From contig NZ_JAAOIE010000001.1 in assembly GCF_011326755.1 (NCBI RefSeq), forward strand, positions 584,344-648,343: a DNA stretch of 64,000 nt, written 5' to 3'. Each line of letters starts with the position of its first letter. Position 1 is the stretch's first letter. Position numbers and translations under genes: made by a program. The notes beneath the pieces are model-generated. The model was not told the DNA's origin, made no database searches, and saw only the letters and a program-made list of their open reading frames with translations. The DNA comes from Cochlodiniinecator piscidefendens. Its GTDB lineage: Bacteria; Pseudomonadota; Alphaproteobacteria; Rhodobacterales; Rhodobacteraceae. This document shows, piece by piece, positions 1 through 8,785 of the stretch.

Positions 1-16
1 TGCGCGATCTCAATAG

Positions 17-64
17 AAAAGGCACCAACCATCCGCGCGATAAAACCTACGGATGGTTGATGCC
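17..64 (-). terminator. Rho-independent terminator of the HisA-like gene
   Basis: Arms 21-35 and 50-64 form a 15-bp stem with one G-U pair. Read on the minus strand it is followed by TTTT (17-20). It lies just past the stop codon of the minus-strand gene ending at 90. Confidence 0.7.
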
Positions 65-89
65 CAATTGAATTCGCCAAAAATCTCTA

Positions 90-833
90 TTAGATAAATT
101 CGGCCACTTTATCTGCGGAAGGTTGTGCAACCTCTAGCGCTTCAGCAAGGTCAATCGTCTTACGGAACAATGAGCGGCTCACCAATGCGCCGCCAACGTT
201 GCTCACATATTTCAAACGTGCAATGTCGTCTGTTGTACGCACGATACCACTGGCAACAATAGGAGTCCGAGAAGCTGCAGCCAACGTCGTGACAAGGCTT
301 AGGGATGCATCGTTGTCTTCCACATCAGCATCAATATCCGTAACGAGAATGCCTGCGAACGGTACACCATCAAACTCCTGAATAAAGGCTTCAGGTTCAA
401 AAGCGCTGCTGCTTTTCCAACCTTCACTCATGACCTGTCCTTGCCAAACATCCACTGCAAGAACAATTTGATCTGGGTAGAACTTTGCGAGGCTCTTGAC
501 CGTCTGCGGATCACGAGTGGCCATTGTTCCGATGACCACACGCCCTGCCCCTTTGTTCAGCCATTCTTCGGCATGCTCGCGTGTGCGGATACCGCCAGCA
601 ACTTGAACAGGAATACCTGCACCACGAATAATATCTTCTACAGTTGCGCTGCTTGTCTCTTCGCCAACGATAGCGTCGAAATCAGTGACCTGCATCCATT
701 GCGCCCCTGCCGCAGCAAAGCCACGCGCCGTTTCGACTGGATCAACGTGCCAAACAGACGGTTCATCCAAACGTCCGCGATTAAGGCTAACGCAACGACC
801 ATTCTGCAATTCGATTGTTGGATATAAGATCAT
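90..833 (-). CDS. HisA/HisF-family TIM-barrel protein (HisA paralogue)
   Basis: A 247-residue protein of the HisA family, whose classical member isomerises ProFAR to PRFAR in histidine biosynthesis. The barrel's phosphate-binding motifs are visible (GGIRT at residues 80-84 and a later SGIVRTTDD). The first catalytic Asp of the family (normally in a P-A-x-D-L motif) is Glu8 here (PTIEL), while Asp128 in the second half is kept. I chose the ATG at 833 because GGGAG lies about 7 nt upstream; an earlier in-frame ATG at 875 has no such site. No other his genes lie nearby and the gene stands alone between terminators. It may be a true isomerase or a paralogue with another sugar-phosphate substrate; the active-site change makes the second option worth considering. 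Confidence 0.85.
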   Translation of the reverse strand: MILYPTIELQNGRCVSLNRGRLDEPSVWHVDPVETARGFAAAGAQWMQVTDFDAIVGEETSSATVEDIIRGAGIPVQVAGGIRTREHAEEWLNKGAGRVVIGTMATRDPQTVKSLAKFYPDQIVLAVDVWQGQVMSEGWKSSSAFEPEAFIQEFDGVPFAGILVTDIDADVEDNDASLSLVTTLAAASRTPIVASGIVRTTDDIARLKYVSNVGGALVSRSLFRKTIDLAEALEVAQPSADKVAEFI

Positions 834-960
834 AGGGTTCTCCCTGCGCCAAAGCGCGTCTTTTGCCGTGGTCATCGTATAGGCCGGACCAATCGGCGTT
901 TCTTTATTGTAATGATCTCATCATGGCATCGGTTAACAAACTGTCAATAAAAGGCGCGAC

Positions 961-1002
961 TATTATAAAAACGAAAACGGCGTCCCAAATTGGGACGCCG
1001 TT
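961..1002 (-). terminator. Rho-independent terminator after acpP
   Basis: Near-perfect palindrome at 976-1002 (aacggcgtccca paired with its complement). On the minus strand it is followed by a T-rich tail (TTTTCGTTTTTATAAT). It sits 24 bp past the acpP stop codon. Confidence 0.85.
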
Positions 1003-1025
1003 CGCAACTTAATATGGCAAAAAGC

Positions 1026-1259
1026 TTAGGAAGCTTCGGTGATGAACTTCACCGCGTCGCCAAAAGTCTGAATGGTTTCAGCAGCATCATCAGGGATTTC
1101 GATGCCGAATTCTTCTTCGAAAGCCATTACCAATTCAACAGTATCAAGGCTGTCTGCGCCCAAATCGTCGATGAAAGAAGCGTTTTCAGCAACTTTAGAT
1201 TCTTCCACGCTCAGGTGCTCAACAACGATCTTTTTAACGCGGTCTGCGATGTCGCTCAT
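1026..1259 (-). CDS. acpP: Acyl carrier protein
   Basis: A 77-residue acidic protein that carries growing acyl chains in type II fatty-acid synthesis. The phosphopantetheine attachment motif GADSLD is present, with Ser37 as the modified residue. Length and sequence are normal for AcpP. The start at 1259 is preferred over the ATG at 1265 because AAGGA lies 6 nt upstream of 1259 but abuts 1265. The gene follows fabD and fabG on the same strand, the usual proteobacterial order, but a 200-bp gap before it suggests its own promoter, as is common for this very abundant protein. A strong terminator follows. Confidence 0.97.
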   Translation of the reverse strand: MSDIADRVKKIVVEHLSVEESKVAENASFIDDLGADSLDTVELVMAFEEEFGIEIPDDAAETIQTFGDAVKFITEAS

Positions 1260-1459
1260 GTTCATTCCTTACTTAGTGCAGGGCACAATGCCCCGTTTAT
1301 GTCCAGATGGCCCGGCGGGCCAATGCGCCCCATAACGGAGCAACCGAATAGCCCGTCAGTCAATTAGGGGCCGCCAGTAAAACTGCGTGGCCTATATCAC
1401 AGAGTCGGATAAAGGCAAACGCTTTCGAACGCTTTGACGGGACGAATCCCTTCTCGCGC

Positions 1460-2197
1460 TTACAACATGGCCATGCCACCGTTTACATGCAAGGTCGCAC
1501 CGGTCACATAACCTGCTTCTTGGCTAGCCAAATAGAGTACAGCCGCCGCGATTTCCTCCGGATTACCCATACGGGCTGCCGGAATTTGCACGTTTATCTT
1601 TTCTTTTTGGTCATCAGTCAGCTTGTCTGTCATCGCTGTTGCAATGAAACCAGGTGCAACTGCGTTAACGGTAATGCCACGGTTCGCAATTTCATAGGCC
1701 AAAGATTTAGACATACCGACCATGCCAGCCTTGGACGCCGCATAATTTGCCTGCCCGGGGTTACCCGTCGCACCAACAATCGAAGAAATGTTAATGATAC
1801 GACCCCAACGCGCCTTCATCATACCGCGAAGAACACCGCGACACAGACGCATTGTCGATGTCAGATTAACATTCAATACGCTATCCCATTCATCGTCTTT
1901 CATTCGCATGAAAAGATTGTCGCGGGTGATGCCTGCGTTGTTGACCAAAATATCAACAGAGCCCATTGCCTCGATCGCTGCTTTTGGCAAAGCCTCAACC
2001 GAGTCTGCGTCTGACAGATTGCACGTCAGAACATGCGCACGATCCCCAAGTTCAGCCGCAAGTGCTTCGAGGGGTTCAAGACGTGTGCCAGACAAAACAA
2101 CAGTTGCACCTGCGCCGTGCAAAGTTTTGGCGATCTCGCCACCAATTCCGCCCGACGCTCCGGTAATCAGTGCATTTTTACCTGTTAGATCAAACAT
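1460..2197 (-). CDS. fabG: 3-oxoacyl-ACP reductase
   Basis: A 245-residue short-chain dehydrogenase that reduces 3-oxoacyl-ACP with NADPH in the fatty-acid elongation cycle. The dinucleotide-binding motif TGASGGIG (residues 13-20), NNAG (86-89) and the catalytic Ser139-Tyr152-Lys156 set (YAASK) are all visible. It has full length and lies 54 bp downstream of fabD on the same strand, with acpP following, so it belongs to the conserved fab cluster. Nothing unusual is seen in the sequence. Confidence 0.96.
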   Translation of the reverse strand: MFDLTGKNALITGASGGIGGEIAKTLHGAGATVVLSGTRLEPLEALAAELGDRAHVLTCNLSDADSVEALPKAAIEAMGSVDILVNNAGITRDNLFMRMKDDEWDSVLNVNLTSTMRLCRGVLRGMMKARWGRIINISSIVGATGNPGQANYAASKAGMVGMSKSLAYEIANRGITVNAVAPGFIATAMTDKLTDDQKEKINVQIPAARMGNPEEIAAAVLYLASQEAGYVTGATLHVNGGMAML

Positions 2198-2251
2198 ATT
2201 CTTCTCCTAAACGGTGTTACCGTTTTTCGTTTTTAGTTGAGTGCCTGGAGG

Positions 2252-3190
2252 TTATCCCGCTGGGTGCGCCGCTGCCTTGACATCCTCAGGTGTACCAACG
2301 GCTTTGCAAGCAATTGAACGGTCAATACGACGGATCATGCCAGACAATGCTTTTCCTGCGCCAATTTCCCAAACTTCATCGACGCCTTCGGACGCCATGA
2401 AAGAAACAGATTCACGCCAGCGCACTGATCCGGTGACCTGCTCAACCAACAGGTTGCGAATGGTCGCAGCGTCGGACAACCCTGTTGCGCGCACGTTTGC
2501 AACGACAGGCACAGCAGGACGCTGAATATCAACTTCGGCCAAGGCGCGCGCCATAACCTCTGCAGCAGGTTGCATTAACGCACAATGGAAAGGCGCAGAT
2601 ACCGGAAGAAGAACAGCCCGTTTAGCACCTTTGCCCTTTGCAATTTCTAGCGCGCGTTCAACAGCCTCTTTATGGCCGGAAACGACGACCTGTCCGGGGT
2701 CGTTATCATTTGCCGCTTGGCAAACCTGATCATGTGCAGCTTCTGCAGCAACTTCTGTGGCGGTTTCAAAATCAAGCCCCAGCAAAGCGGCCATTGCTCC
2801 AACACCGACAGGAACAGCCTGCTGCATTGCCTGACCACGTGTTCGCAGCAATCGTGCTGTATCAGCAACAGAGATTGAACCTGCGGCAGCCAAGGCCGAA
2901 TATTCCCCTAATGAATGACCCGCAACAAAGGCAGCATCCGTAATGGACACGCCTTCTGACTCAAGTGCACGCATCGCAGCGAGAGAGGTCGCCATCAAGG
3001 CAGGTTGGGCATTTTGTGTCAGGGTGAGCGTATCTTGCTCCCCTTCCCAGATCAGCTTGCTTAGTTTTTCACCAAGCGCGTCATCAACCTCATCAAAGAT
3101 AGCTTTGGCAGCCGGATAGGCGTCTGCCAATGCCTTGCCCATTCCAATGGTTTGTGCCCCTTGGCCCGGAAATACGAATGCGCGGGTCAT
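2252..3190 (-). CDS. fabD: Malonyl-CoA:ACP transacylase
   Basis: A 312-residue cytoplasmic enzyme that moves malonyl groups from CoA to AcpP for chain elongation. The N-terminal FPGQGAQ motif and the nucleophile elbow GHSLGE (Ser93) mark the family, and the length is normal. It is the first gene of the fabD-fabG-acpP cluster on the minus strand. Its promoter must lie in the 170-bp divergent gap shared with the cytochrome b561-YceI gene at 3363. Confidence 0.96.
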   Translation of the reverse strand: MTRAFVFPGQGAQTIGMGKALADAYPAAKAIFDEVDDALGEKLSKLIWEGEQDTLTLTQNAQPALMATSLAAMRALESEGVSITDAAFVAGHSLGEYSALAAAGSISVADTARLLRTRGQAMQQAVPVGVGAMAALLGLDFETATEVAAEAAHDQVCQAANDNDPGQVVVSGHKEAVERALEIAKGKGAKRAVLLPVSAPFHCALMQPAAEVMARALAEVDIQRPAVPVVANVRATGLSDAATIRNLLVEQVTGSVRWRESVSFMASEGVDEVWEIGAGKALSGMIRRIDRSIACKAVGTPEDVKAAAHPAG

Positions 3191-3362
3191 GTCCCCTCCG
3201 TTTATCTGTTTTCTCGCTGATACAATGTGCAGCGCATGAGTGCAATCAAAGCTATGTTTTTATATGCAAGCGCCTTCCCGCGCACAGTGAGTCTGCACAA
3301 CAGAAGATTGCATCAAAGCGATCGTAAACTGTAAGCTGCATAAAACCCTGTCGGAGCAAATA

Positions 3363-4568
3363 ATGTCACTGTCCAATTCCAAATCGCGTTACGGCGTAGT
3401 CACTAAGAGTTTTCACTGGGTGACAGCCCTCTTGATTATCACGCTTATTCCGCTGGGAATTATTGCCCACAATGCGCCCTTCGCAACAAGCGAAGAACTA
3501 AACTTCAAAGCGACGCTGTTTCAAATCCACAAAACCTTGGGCGTGTTGGTGTTTTTTGTCGCCCTTGCACGTATTATGTGGGCCCTTAGTCAGCCAAAAC
3601 CGGGTTTGCTCAATGCTGAAAACCGCCTTGAGGCATTTGCAGCTGAAACTGTGCATTGGCTATTATACTCCGCCTTGGTTTTGGTGCCTCTCACAGGATG
3701 GATACACCACGCAGCGACAACAGGATTTGCACCTATCTGGTGGCCCTTCAGCCAAAATTTACCCTTTGTGCCCAAAGACGAGGGTGTCGCACATTTGTTT
3801 TCTGCGCTTCACTTTACCTTTGAACGTGTTTTGGCCTTTTCGCTGGTTCTTCACATTCTTGGCGCGATCAAACATCATGTCATAGACAAGGATGCAACGT
3901 TACGGCGCATGTTACCCGGCACGCCTAAATTACCCGAAATTCCCGAACAACATCACAGCAAAGCCCCTATTTTTGCCGCTTTAACCGCGTATCTTTGCGC
4001 ATTGGTCGCTGGTGCTTTCCTTTGGTATCTCCCCGGCTTGGAGCATGAAGCACCTGTGCAAGTGACCTTGGAAGAAGGGGCGCAAGGCAATTGGCAAGTT
4101 GAAGAGGGAACAATTTCAATCACAGTACGCCAATTTGGAAGCGATGTGACGGGTTCATTCGCCGATTGGACTGCTACTATTCAGTTTGATGAGACGGTCG
4201 GGCTAGACCCTGCCGGTGAAGTTGAGGTTCAAATCGCTATTCCAACTCTCACACTTGGCTCTGTAACCGATCAAGCAATGGGTGCAGATTTCTTCAACGT
4301 CGCCGAATTTCCAACCGCTGAATTTGCTGCGACACTACATGCCGTTCCTGACGGATACGAGGCGCGCGGCACGTTATCAATCAAAGGAACCGCTCTGCCA
4401 ATTACCCTACCCTTTGGATTACGCATTGATGGTGATCGCGCTGAAATGAATGGCAACACCACCTTGCAACGGCTCGATTTCAACGTTGGAACAAATATGC
4501 CTGACGAAAGCAGCCTTGGTTTTACCGTTGATGTTTCAATCGATCTAACAGCACTGCGCCGCCAATAA
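3363..4568 (+). CDS. Cytochrome b561 - YceI domain fusion protein
   Basis: A 401-residue two-domain protein. Residues about 10-190 form a four-helix cytochrome b561-type membrane domain with candidate haem-ligand histidines His18 (FHW), His56 (IHK), His98 (VHW) and His164. A further membrane helix (about 203-222) leads into a C-terminal YceI-like beta-barrel domain (about 230-400), which should lie in the periplasm. YceI proteins bind polyisoprenoid or quinone-like lipids, so the fusion suggests electron exchange with a bound isoprenoid; that is inference. A separate YceI protein is encoded 400 bp away at 4939-5523. The gene is divergent from fabD and followed by a terminator. Confidence 0.88.
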   Translation: MSLSNSKSRYGVVTKSFHWVTALLIITLIPLGIIAHNAPFATSEELNFKATLFQIHKTLGVLVFFVALARIMWALSQPKPGLLNAENRLEAFAAETVHWLLYSALVLVPLTGWIHHAATTGFAPIWWPFSQNLPFVPKDEGVAHLFSALHFTFERVLAFSLVLHILGAIKHHVIDKDATLRRMLPGTPKLPEIPEQHHSKAPIFAALTAYLCALVAGAFLWYLPGLEHEAPVQVTLEEGAQGNWQVEEGTISITVRQFGSDVTGSFADWTATIQFDETVGLDPAGEVEVQIAIPTLTLGSVTDQAMGADFFNVAEFPTAEFAATLHAVPDGYEARGTLSIKGTALPITLPFGLRIDGDRAEMNGNTTLQRLDFNVGTNMPDESSLGFTVDVSIDLTALRRQ

Positions 4569-4592
4569 GGCTACGACGATAAATTTAGATTG

Positions 4593-4622
4593 GAGCACCT
4601 CAGTTATTGGGGTGCTCTTTTT
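4593..4622 (+). terminator. Rho-independent terminator
   Basis: Stem gagcacc (4593-4599) with ggtgctc (4611-4617), extended by a G-U pair and a C-G pair toward the loop and followed by TTTTT. It ends the cytochrome b561-YceI transcript. Confidence 0.8.
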
Positions 4623-4666
4623 GTATCAGTAGGTTAAGGGTCTGGTTTCTCATAAAAGGTTAAATT

Positions 4667-4885
4667 ATGCGCGATTCATTAAGAACGAAAATCATCACTG
4701 TTTGCGAACAAAAGATTGCTGCAAAGGGCCCAACCGTAGGGCTGTCATTTTACGCATTTTTCGCGAATAAAAACACGGACCCCAGCCTTTTGATGGAAGC
4801 CGCAGAATGGTGGATTATGACCCATAAACTGGATCACTTTGAGAAGGCCATAAAGATCAAACAGATGATTGAGAATAATCAATAA
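4667..4885 (+). CDS. Small conserved protein of unknown function (possibly DUF6500)
   Basis: A 72-residue, mostly helical soluble protein without signal peptide or membrane segment. The sequence (MRDSLRTKII at the start, then GLSFYAFFANKN) resembles a small family I remember as DUF6500, but I cannot verify the name and no function is known to me. It lies between two terminators and so is probably a single-gene transcription unit. It is real by its closed reading frame and protein-like composition; no function is proposed. Confidence 0.7.
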   Translation: MRDSLRTKIITVCEQKIAAKGPTVGLSFYAFFANKNTDPSLLMEAAEWWIMTHKLDHFEKAIKIKQMIENNQ

Positions 4886-4887
4886 AA

Positions 4888-4922
4888 AAAGGCTACAGAA
4901 TTAATCTGTAGCCTTCGTTTTT
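4888..4922. terminator. Bidirectional terminator between convergent genes
   Basis: Stem aaggctacaga (4888-4898) and tctgtagcctt (4904-4914), an 11-bp perfect stem with a 5-nt loop. There is a T run on the right and an A run on the left, so it can serve the plus-strand small gene and the minus-strand yceI gene. Confidence 0.88.
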
Positions 4923-4938
4923 TTCACACCAAACAGGC

Positions 4939-5523
4939 TTATTCAGCTTTGCCTGCTTCGATTGAAATCATCACTTCGACTTCGTCGCTTACCGCTGGCG
5001 CAAATGCACCAAGGCCGTAATCGCTGCGCAACAATGTTGTTGTTGCGTCGAAACCTGCCCACTCAACATTGGACATTGGGTTAACCATGGCTTGGTTCAA
5101 CACTGCATCTAGGGCAACCGACTTCGTCACACCGTTCAATGTCAGATCGCCAGTAATAACAGCTGTGCTATCGCCGGTCACTTCAATACCGGTCGACGTA
5201 AATGAAACCATTTCATCTTCAGTCGCGGCAAAGAAATCATCGCTCATGAAATGCCCAAACCGTTGCTCCCAACCAGTCAACATCGACATCACTGGGAAAG
5301 AAACATTCACGGATGAATTCGCTGGCGCTTCTTGGTCAAACATGATCTCGCCTTCAAAGCCAGAAAACATGCCATACGTGGTTGAGAAACCGATATGGGT
5401 ATAAGTGAACACAATCTGGCTGTGGCTAGGGTCAAGCGTGTAACGCTCGGCTTCTGCCATGGCGGGTGCTGACAAAACGGCAAGGCTCGTTGCGAGAGCT
5501 GCGGTTTTCAGAATGGATTTCAT
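4939..5523 (-). CDS. Periplasmic YceI family protein
   Basis: A 194-residue exported protein with a clear Sec signal peptide (about residues 1-23, ending in AMA) and a YceI domain beginning ERYTLDPSHSQIVF. YceI-type proteins are lipocalin-like barrels that bind polyisoprenoid lipids, thought to act in isoprenoid quinone handling or stress. The C-terminal domain of the fusion protein at 3363-4568 belongs to the same family, so the two genes probably act in one process. It is transcribed convergently toward the small gene at 4667. Confidence 0.9.
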   Translation of the reverse strand: MKSILKTAALATSLAVLSAPAMAEAERYTLDPSHSQIVFTYTHIGFSTTYGMFSGFEGEIMFDQEAPANSSVNVSFPVMSMLTGWEQRFGHFMSDDFFAATEDEMVSFTSTGIEVTGDSTAVITGDLTLNGVTKSVALDAVLNQAMVNPMSNVEWAGFDATTTLLRSDYGLGAFAPAVSDEVEVMISIEAGKAE

Positions 5524-5618
5524 AGGGTATTTCCTTTGATCAAAGTCACAAGCTTAGCTTGCATGTCAAAACCCAGCATCGCAATCCGGCAGAATTCAAC
5601 ACTTTGTGTTCATAAATG

Positions 5619-5643
5619 CAAAAATAGCCCCGTATGGGGCTAT
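5619..5643 (-). terminator. Rho-independent terminator
   Basis: Stem atagcccc (5624-5631) with ggggctat (5636-5643), 4-nt loop. On the minus strand it is followed by TTTTTGCATTT. It ends the transcript of the membrane protein gene at 5673-6242. Confidence 0.8.
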
Positions 5644-5672
5644 GAGGCGCGGTTTCTTGCTGATTGAGTTAT

Positions 5673-6242
5673 TTATAAGCGGAGATCTTCCAACAACATT
5701 TCCCGAAGGCTGTTCATTTTTTGTGCTGAACCGCGCATCAACTCAAGGTTCAGACATCCCTCGCGACGTTGCATCATAAGGCGCGCCTCTTCGCGCGGGT
5801 CGTGCTGCATATCCACCCAGATTGACACGATATCTTTGAACTTAGCATGACTCACCAAATGTGGCTCACCTTTTGCATCACGTAATACACCCCGCAATTC
5901 GCTGCGCTTTAAGTCTACATGCAGTTCATAAGCATCTTGAGGCTCAGAAGCCCGGATAAAGCTATGGCCAAGCAAAATGATCAACAAACTGAACGCCAAT
6001 TTAATGCCAATGACTTCTTCGGCGATAATGGCACCGGGCATTAACCAAAGACCGATTGCCAATACCATCAAAGCGTAGCCAGCCGCGCGTTTAAGCACCT
6101 GATCTTCTAACCACTTACTGTTCACTTCGCTTTTATCTTTCACGGCATACCCGCCAAAGGTTTGCTCCAAAAACGGCGTTGCTTTGGGGCATGCTACGGC
6201 TTCTGCTCGCTCGAACTCTGTTATCGCGTTCATGTTCTTCAT
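5673..6242 (-). CDS. Membrane protein of unknown function
   Basis: A 189-residue protein with about 50 soluble N-terminal residues, two membrane helices (roughly 52-70 and 76-93) and a soluble C-terminal half of about 95 residues. I do not recognise the family. Two starts are possible: ATG at 6242, or ATG at 6233, which sits at a better distance from GGG. It stands alone between a terminator and the rpsF promoter region, transcribed away from rpsF. The composition is protein-like and the frame is clean; no function is proposed. Confidence 0.75.
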   Translation of the reverse strand: MKNMNAITEFERAEAVACPKATPFLEQTFGGYAVKDKSEVNSKWLEDQVLKRAAGYALMVLAIGLWLMPGAIIAEEVIGIKLAFSLLIILLGHSFIRASEPQDAYELHVDLKRSELRGVLRDAKGEPHLVSHAKFKDIVSIWVDMQHDPREEARLMMQRREGCLNLELMRGSAQKMNSLREMLLEDLRL

Positions 6243-6378
6243 CCCATCTAATCGTTAACGCATCTTTAACGCGCATTGCGGCAGAAGTTTGGTAACCATT
6301 TGGGCAATTTCAAGGCAGGCTTGCATAGATCAAAAGACGGTCCTATAAGGCGACGTCCTTCTGTATTTATATGGAACT

Positions 6379-6437
6379 GTGCAACCTCTCGTGGGTGGGT
6401 CTCAGAAGGATTTAGACCCCCGCCCTTTGAAGTGCAC
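6379..6437 (+). promoter_or_regulatory. Probable S6:S18 ribosomal-protein leader motif upstream of rpsF
   Basis: In the rpsF 5' region GGG (6393-6395) and GGGTCT (6397-6402) pair with AGACCC (6414-6419) and CCC (6423-6425), leaving the unpaired bases CCG (6420-6422) on the 3' side. An outer stem gtgca (6379-6383)/tgcac (6433-6437) closes it. A hairpin with a bulged CCG is the described binding site of the S6:S18 complex in its own mRNA. The match is by eye from memory of that motif. Confidence 0.6.
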
Positions 6438-6459
6438 TTATAACATGATTGGAGCACAC

Positions 6460-6813
6460 ATGCCGCTATATGAGCATGTCTTCATCTCGCGCCAGGACCT
6501 TTCCACCGCGCAAGCTGAAAGCCTCGTCGAACATTTCAGCACAGTCCTCGCGGACAACGGCGGTTCCGTCGTAGATAGCGAATACTGGGGCGTTAAGACG
6601 ATGGCCTATAAGATCAACAAAAACCGCAAAGGCCACTACGCTTTCTTGAAAACAGATGCTCCGTCTTCTGCTATTCAAGAAATGGAACGCCTGATGCGTT
6701 TGCATGACGACGTTATGCGCATTCTGACCATCAAAGTTGACGGTCACTCAGAAGGCCCATCCGTTCAAATGCAGAAACGTGACGAACGCGACGCCCGTCG
6801 TGAACGCCGCTGA
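6460..6813 (+). CDS. rpsF: 30S ribosomal protein S6
   Basis: A 117-residue S6 protein beginning MPLYEHVFISRQD. S6 binds S18 on the platform of the small ribosomal subunit. The basic, Arg-rich C-terminus (DERDARRERR) is normal for alphaproteobacteria. The start at 6460 is chosen because the family begins there and GGAG lies about 5 nt upstream; the frame is open further upstream but not as S6. It is the first gene of rpsF-rpsR-rplI, preceded by the probable S6:S18 leader. Confidence 0.97.
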   Translation: MPLYEHVFISRQDLSTAQAESLVEHFSTVLADNGGSVVDSEYWGVKTMAYKINKNRKGHYAFLKTDAPSSAIQEMERLMRLHDDVMRILTIKVDGHSEGPSVQMQKRDERDARRERR

Positions 6814-6839
6814 TCCAGTTTAAGGAAAGGACCTAAACT

Positions 6840-7067
6840 ATGGCCGCAAAACCATTTTTCCGCCGTCGGAAAGTCTGCCCGTTCTCTGGTGATAACGCAC
6901 CTGCGATCGACTACAAAGACACCCGCACTCTGCAACGCTACATCTCTGAGCGTGGCAAAATCGTTCCATCACGCATCACGGCCGTTTCTGCAAAGAAACA
7001 ACGTGAACTGGCCCGTGCAATCAAACGCGCCCGTTTTCTCGCCCTGCTGCCATACGCTGTTAAGTAA
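6840..7067 (+). CDS. rpsR: 30S ribosomal protein S18
   Basis: A 75-residue basic protein of the small subunit platform, partner of S6. Typical family segments are visible: [10 protein letters not shown] near the N-terminus, then [19 protein letters not shown] good site (AAGGAAAGG) lies upstream. It sits 26 bp after rpsF and 11 bp before rplI in one operon. Confidence 0.98.
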   Translation: MAAKPFFRRRKVCPFSGDNAPAIDYKDTRTLQRYISERGKIVPSRITAVSAKKQRELARAIKRARFLALLPYAVK

Positions 7068-7078
7068 GGAGAACCGCA

Positions 7079-7681
7079 ATGCAAGTTATCCTTCTTGAAC
7101 GTGTCGCAAAGCTTGGCCAAATGGGCGACGTTGTTGACGTCAAAGCTGGTTACGCTCGGAACTTCCTGTTGCCACAGAACAAAGCACTGACTGCTTCTAA
7201 AGCAAACATTGCTAACTTCGAAGCGCAGAAAGCTCAGCTTGAAGCAAACAACCTCGAAACCAAAGCAGAAGCCGAAGCTATGGCTGCGAAATTGGATGGA
7301 CAGCAGTTCATCGTGATTCGCTCCGCATCTGACGCTGGCGCGCTTTATGGCTCTGTCACCACACGTGACGCAGCAGAAGCCGCAACCGAAGCTGGTTTCA
7401 CCGTTGACCGCAAACAGGTTATCCTGACAGCACCAATCAAATACCTTGGTGTTCATGATGTAACTGTTCGCCTTCACCCAGAAGTTTCAGCAACCATCGA
7501 GTTGAACGTTGCACGTTCGACTGAAGAAGCTGAACTTCAGGCAACTGGCAAATCCATTCAGGAATTGGCAGCTGAAGCTGAAGCGGAAGCAGAATTCGAA
7601 ATCGCTGAGCTCTTCGACGATATCGGTTCCGCAGCATCTGATGATGACGACGGTCTTGTTGAGACTCCAGAAGGCAACTAA
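7079..7681 (+). CDS. rplI: 50S ribosomal protein L9
   Basis: A 200-residue L9. The N-terminal rRNA-binding domain ([13 protein letters not shown], then [10 protein letters not shown]) and the second domain are normal. It is longer than the roughly 150 residues of many bacteria because of a C-terminal acidic extension of about 50 residues (about 150-200, rich in Glu and Asp), as I recall from other Rhodobacterales. AAGGAG precedes the ATG. It is the last gene of the operon and is followed by a strong terminator. Confidence 0.97.
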   Translation: MQVILLERVAKLGQMGDVVDVKAGYARNFLLPQNKALTASKANIANFEAQKAQLEANNLETKAEAEAMAAKLDGQQFIVIRSASDAGALYGSVTTRDAAEAATEAGFTVDRKQVILTAPIKYLGVHDVTVRLHPEVSATIELNVARSTEEAELQATGKSIQELAAEAEAEAEFEIAELFDDIGSAASDDDDGLVETPEGN

Positions 7682-7705
7682 GCCCTCTGGACTTCAAAAC
7701 ACATT

Positions 7706-7740
7706 AAGCCGCGCCCAACAGCGCGGCTTTTTCTTTTTCT
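7706..7740 (+). terminator. Rho-independent terminator of the rpsF operon
   Basis: Stem aagccgcgc (7706-7714) with gcgcggctt (7721-7729), followed by TTTCTTTTTC. Confidence 0.9.
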
Positions 7741-7838
7741 ATGTGCGATAGTGCACCAATTCTATCGCCATTTGGGCTGGGAAAGATCGCCAAAATCTGT
7801 TTCGCTGGGGCATCCTTATCCCCAACCCGAGGCACAAC

Positions 7839-8783
7839 ATGACCAATTCCCCCTCCTCCGCTTGCCTTCTGGGCGCACTCGTCGCTGATGCGGCTTCACT
7901 TGGCTTACATTGGATTTATGACGTTGACCGCATCAAAACAGTTGCACAGCATCATGGCGATAGCGCTGCCTTCGTCCCCCTAAACGCCGACAACTTCGCC
8001 TATGTCCCTGCATTCTTTGCTCATGGGGCCCGTTCCGACGGAATGTTGACCCAGTATGGCGAAAGCCTACTATTGGCGATTCAATCGATGAATGCTTCAA
8101 ATGGCCTCTTTGATCGCGAAGCGTATCAATCCGACTTCAAGTCGTTTTTTGGCCCAGGCGGCCAATATCAAGGCTACATTGATCGTCCAACCCAAGGCAC
8201 ACTCGACAACCTTGCAGCAGGGCAGAATGCGCCTTCTGGCATTGATGACGATCAATTGCCCGCTGTCGCGCGTGTACCCGCCATCATTGCTGCATTAGGT
8301 GCTTCAAATTCAGACGCACTCAAGACGGCTGTAGAGATCACCAATGTCAACAAAGATGCGACCGCCTACGCTGCTGTTTTCGCCGATCTGCTCGGTCGTG
8401 TTATTGCTGGGGACCCTTTGCATTCTGCTTTGGAGGAATCAGCCAATTTGGCCGCAGATCCGATTCAATCCCTGTTGCGTGATGCAATCAATAGCTCGAA
8501 TAACGATTCCATCGTTTATGGAGAGCAAACAGAACGTGCCTGCCATCTGCCAATGGGTATGCCTCTCGCGTACCACATCATGGCGCACACTCAATCCTAC
8601 GCTGAAGCGGTTGACGTAAATATCAAAGCTGGCGGCGATAGCGCCGGACGTTCTATTGTGATTGGCGCTGTATTAGGGGCTGCTCATGGGATCAACACCC
8701 CCAAAGGTATTCCATTGGCATGGGTTTTAAAAATCCAAAACGCAGCAGAACTTTGGGATGCATGTCAAACACTTGCCAAATAA
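7839..8783 (+). CDS. ADP-ribosylglycohydrolase / crystallin J1-like protein
   Basis: A 314-residue soluble protein of the ADP-ribosylglycohydrolase superfamily, seen from the N-terminal GALVADAASLGLHWIYD segment and the Asp-rich second half (GGDSAGR). Family enzymes remove ADP-ribose from proteins or small molecules using two Mg ions held by Asp residues. This one is closest to the J1-crystallin-like branch, whose substrates are poorly known, so the substrate here is not assigned. It is a single gene between two terminators. Confidence 0.82.
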   Translation: MTNSPSSACLLGALVADAASLGLHWIYDVDRIKTVAQHHGDSAAFVPLNADNFAYVPAFFAHGARSDGMLTQYGESLLLAIQSMNASNGLFDREAYQSDFKSFFGPGGQYQGYIDRPTQGTLDNLAAGQNAPSGIDDDQLPAVARVPAIIAALGASNSDALKTAVEITNVNKDATAYAAVFADLLGRVIAGDPLHSALEESANLAADPIQSLLRDAINSSNNDSIVYGEQTERACHLPMGMPLAYHIMAHTQSYAEAVDVNIKAGGDSAGRSIVIGAVLGAAHGINTPKGIPLAWVLKIQNAAELWDACQTLAK

Positions 8784-8785
8784 CA

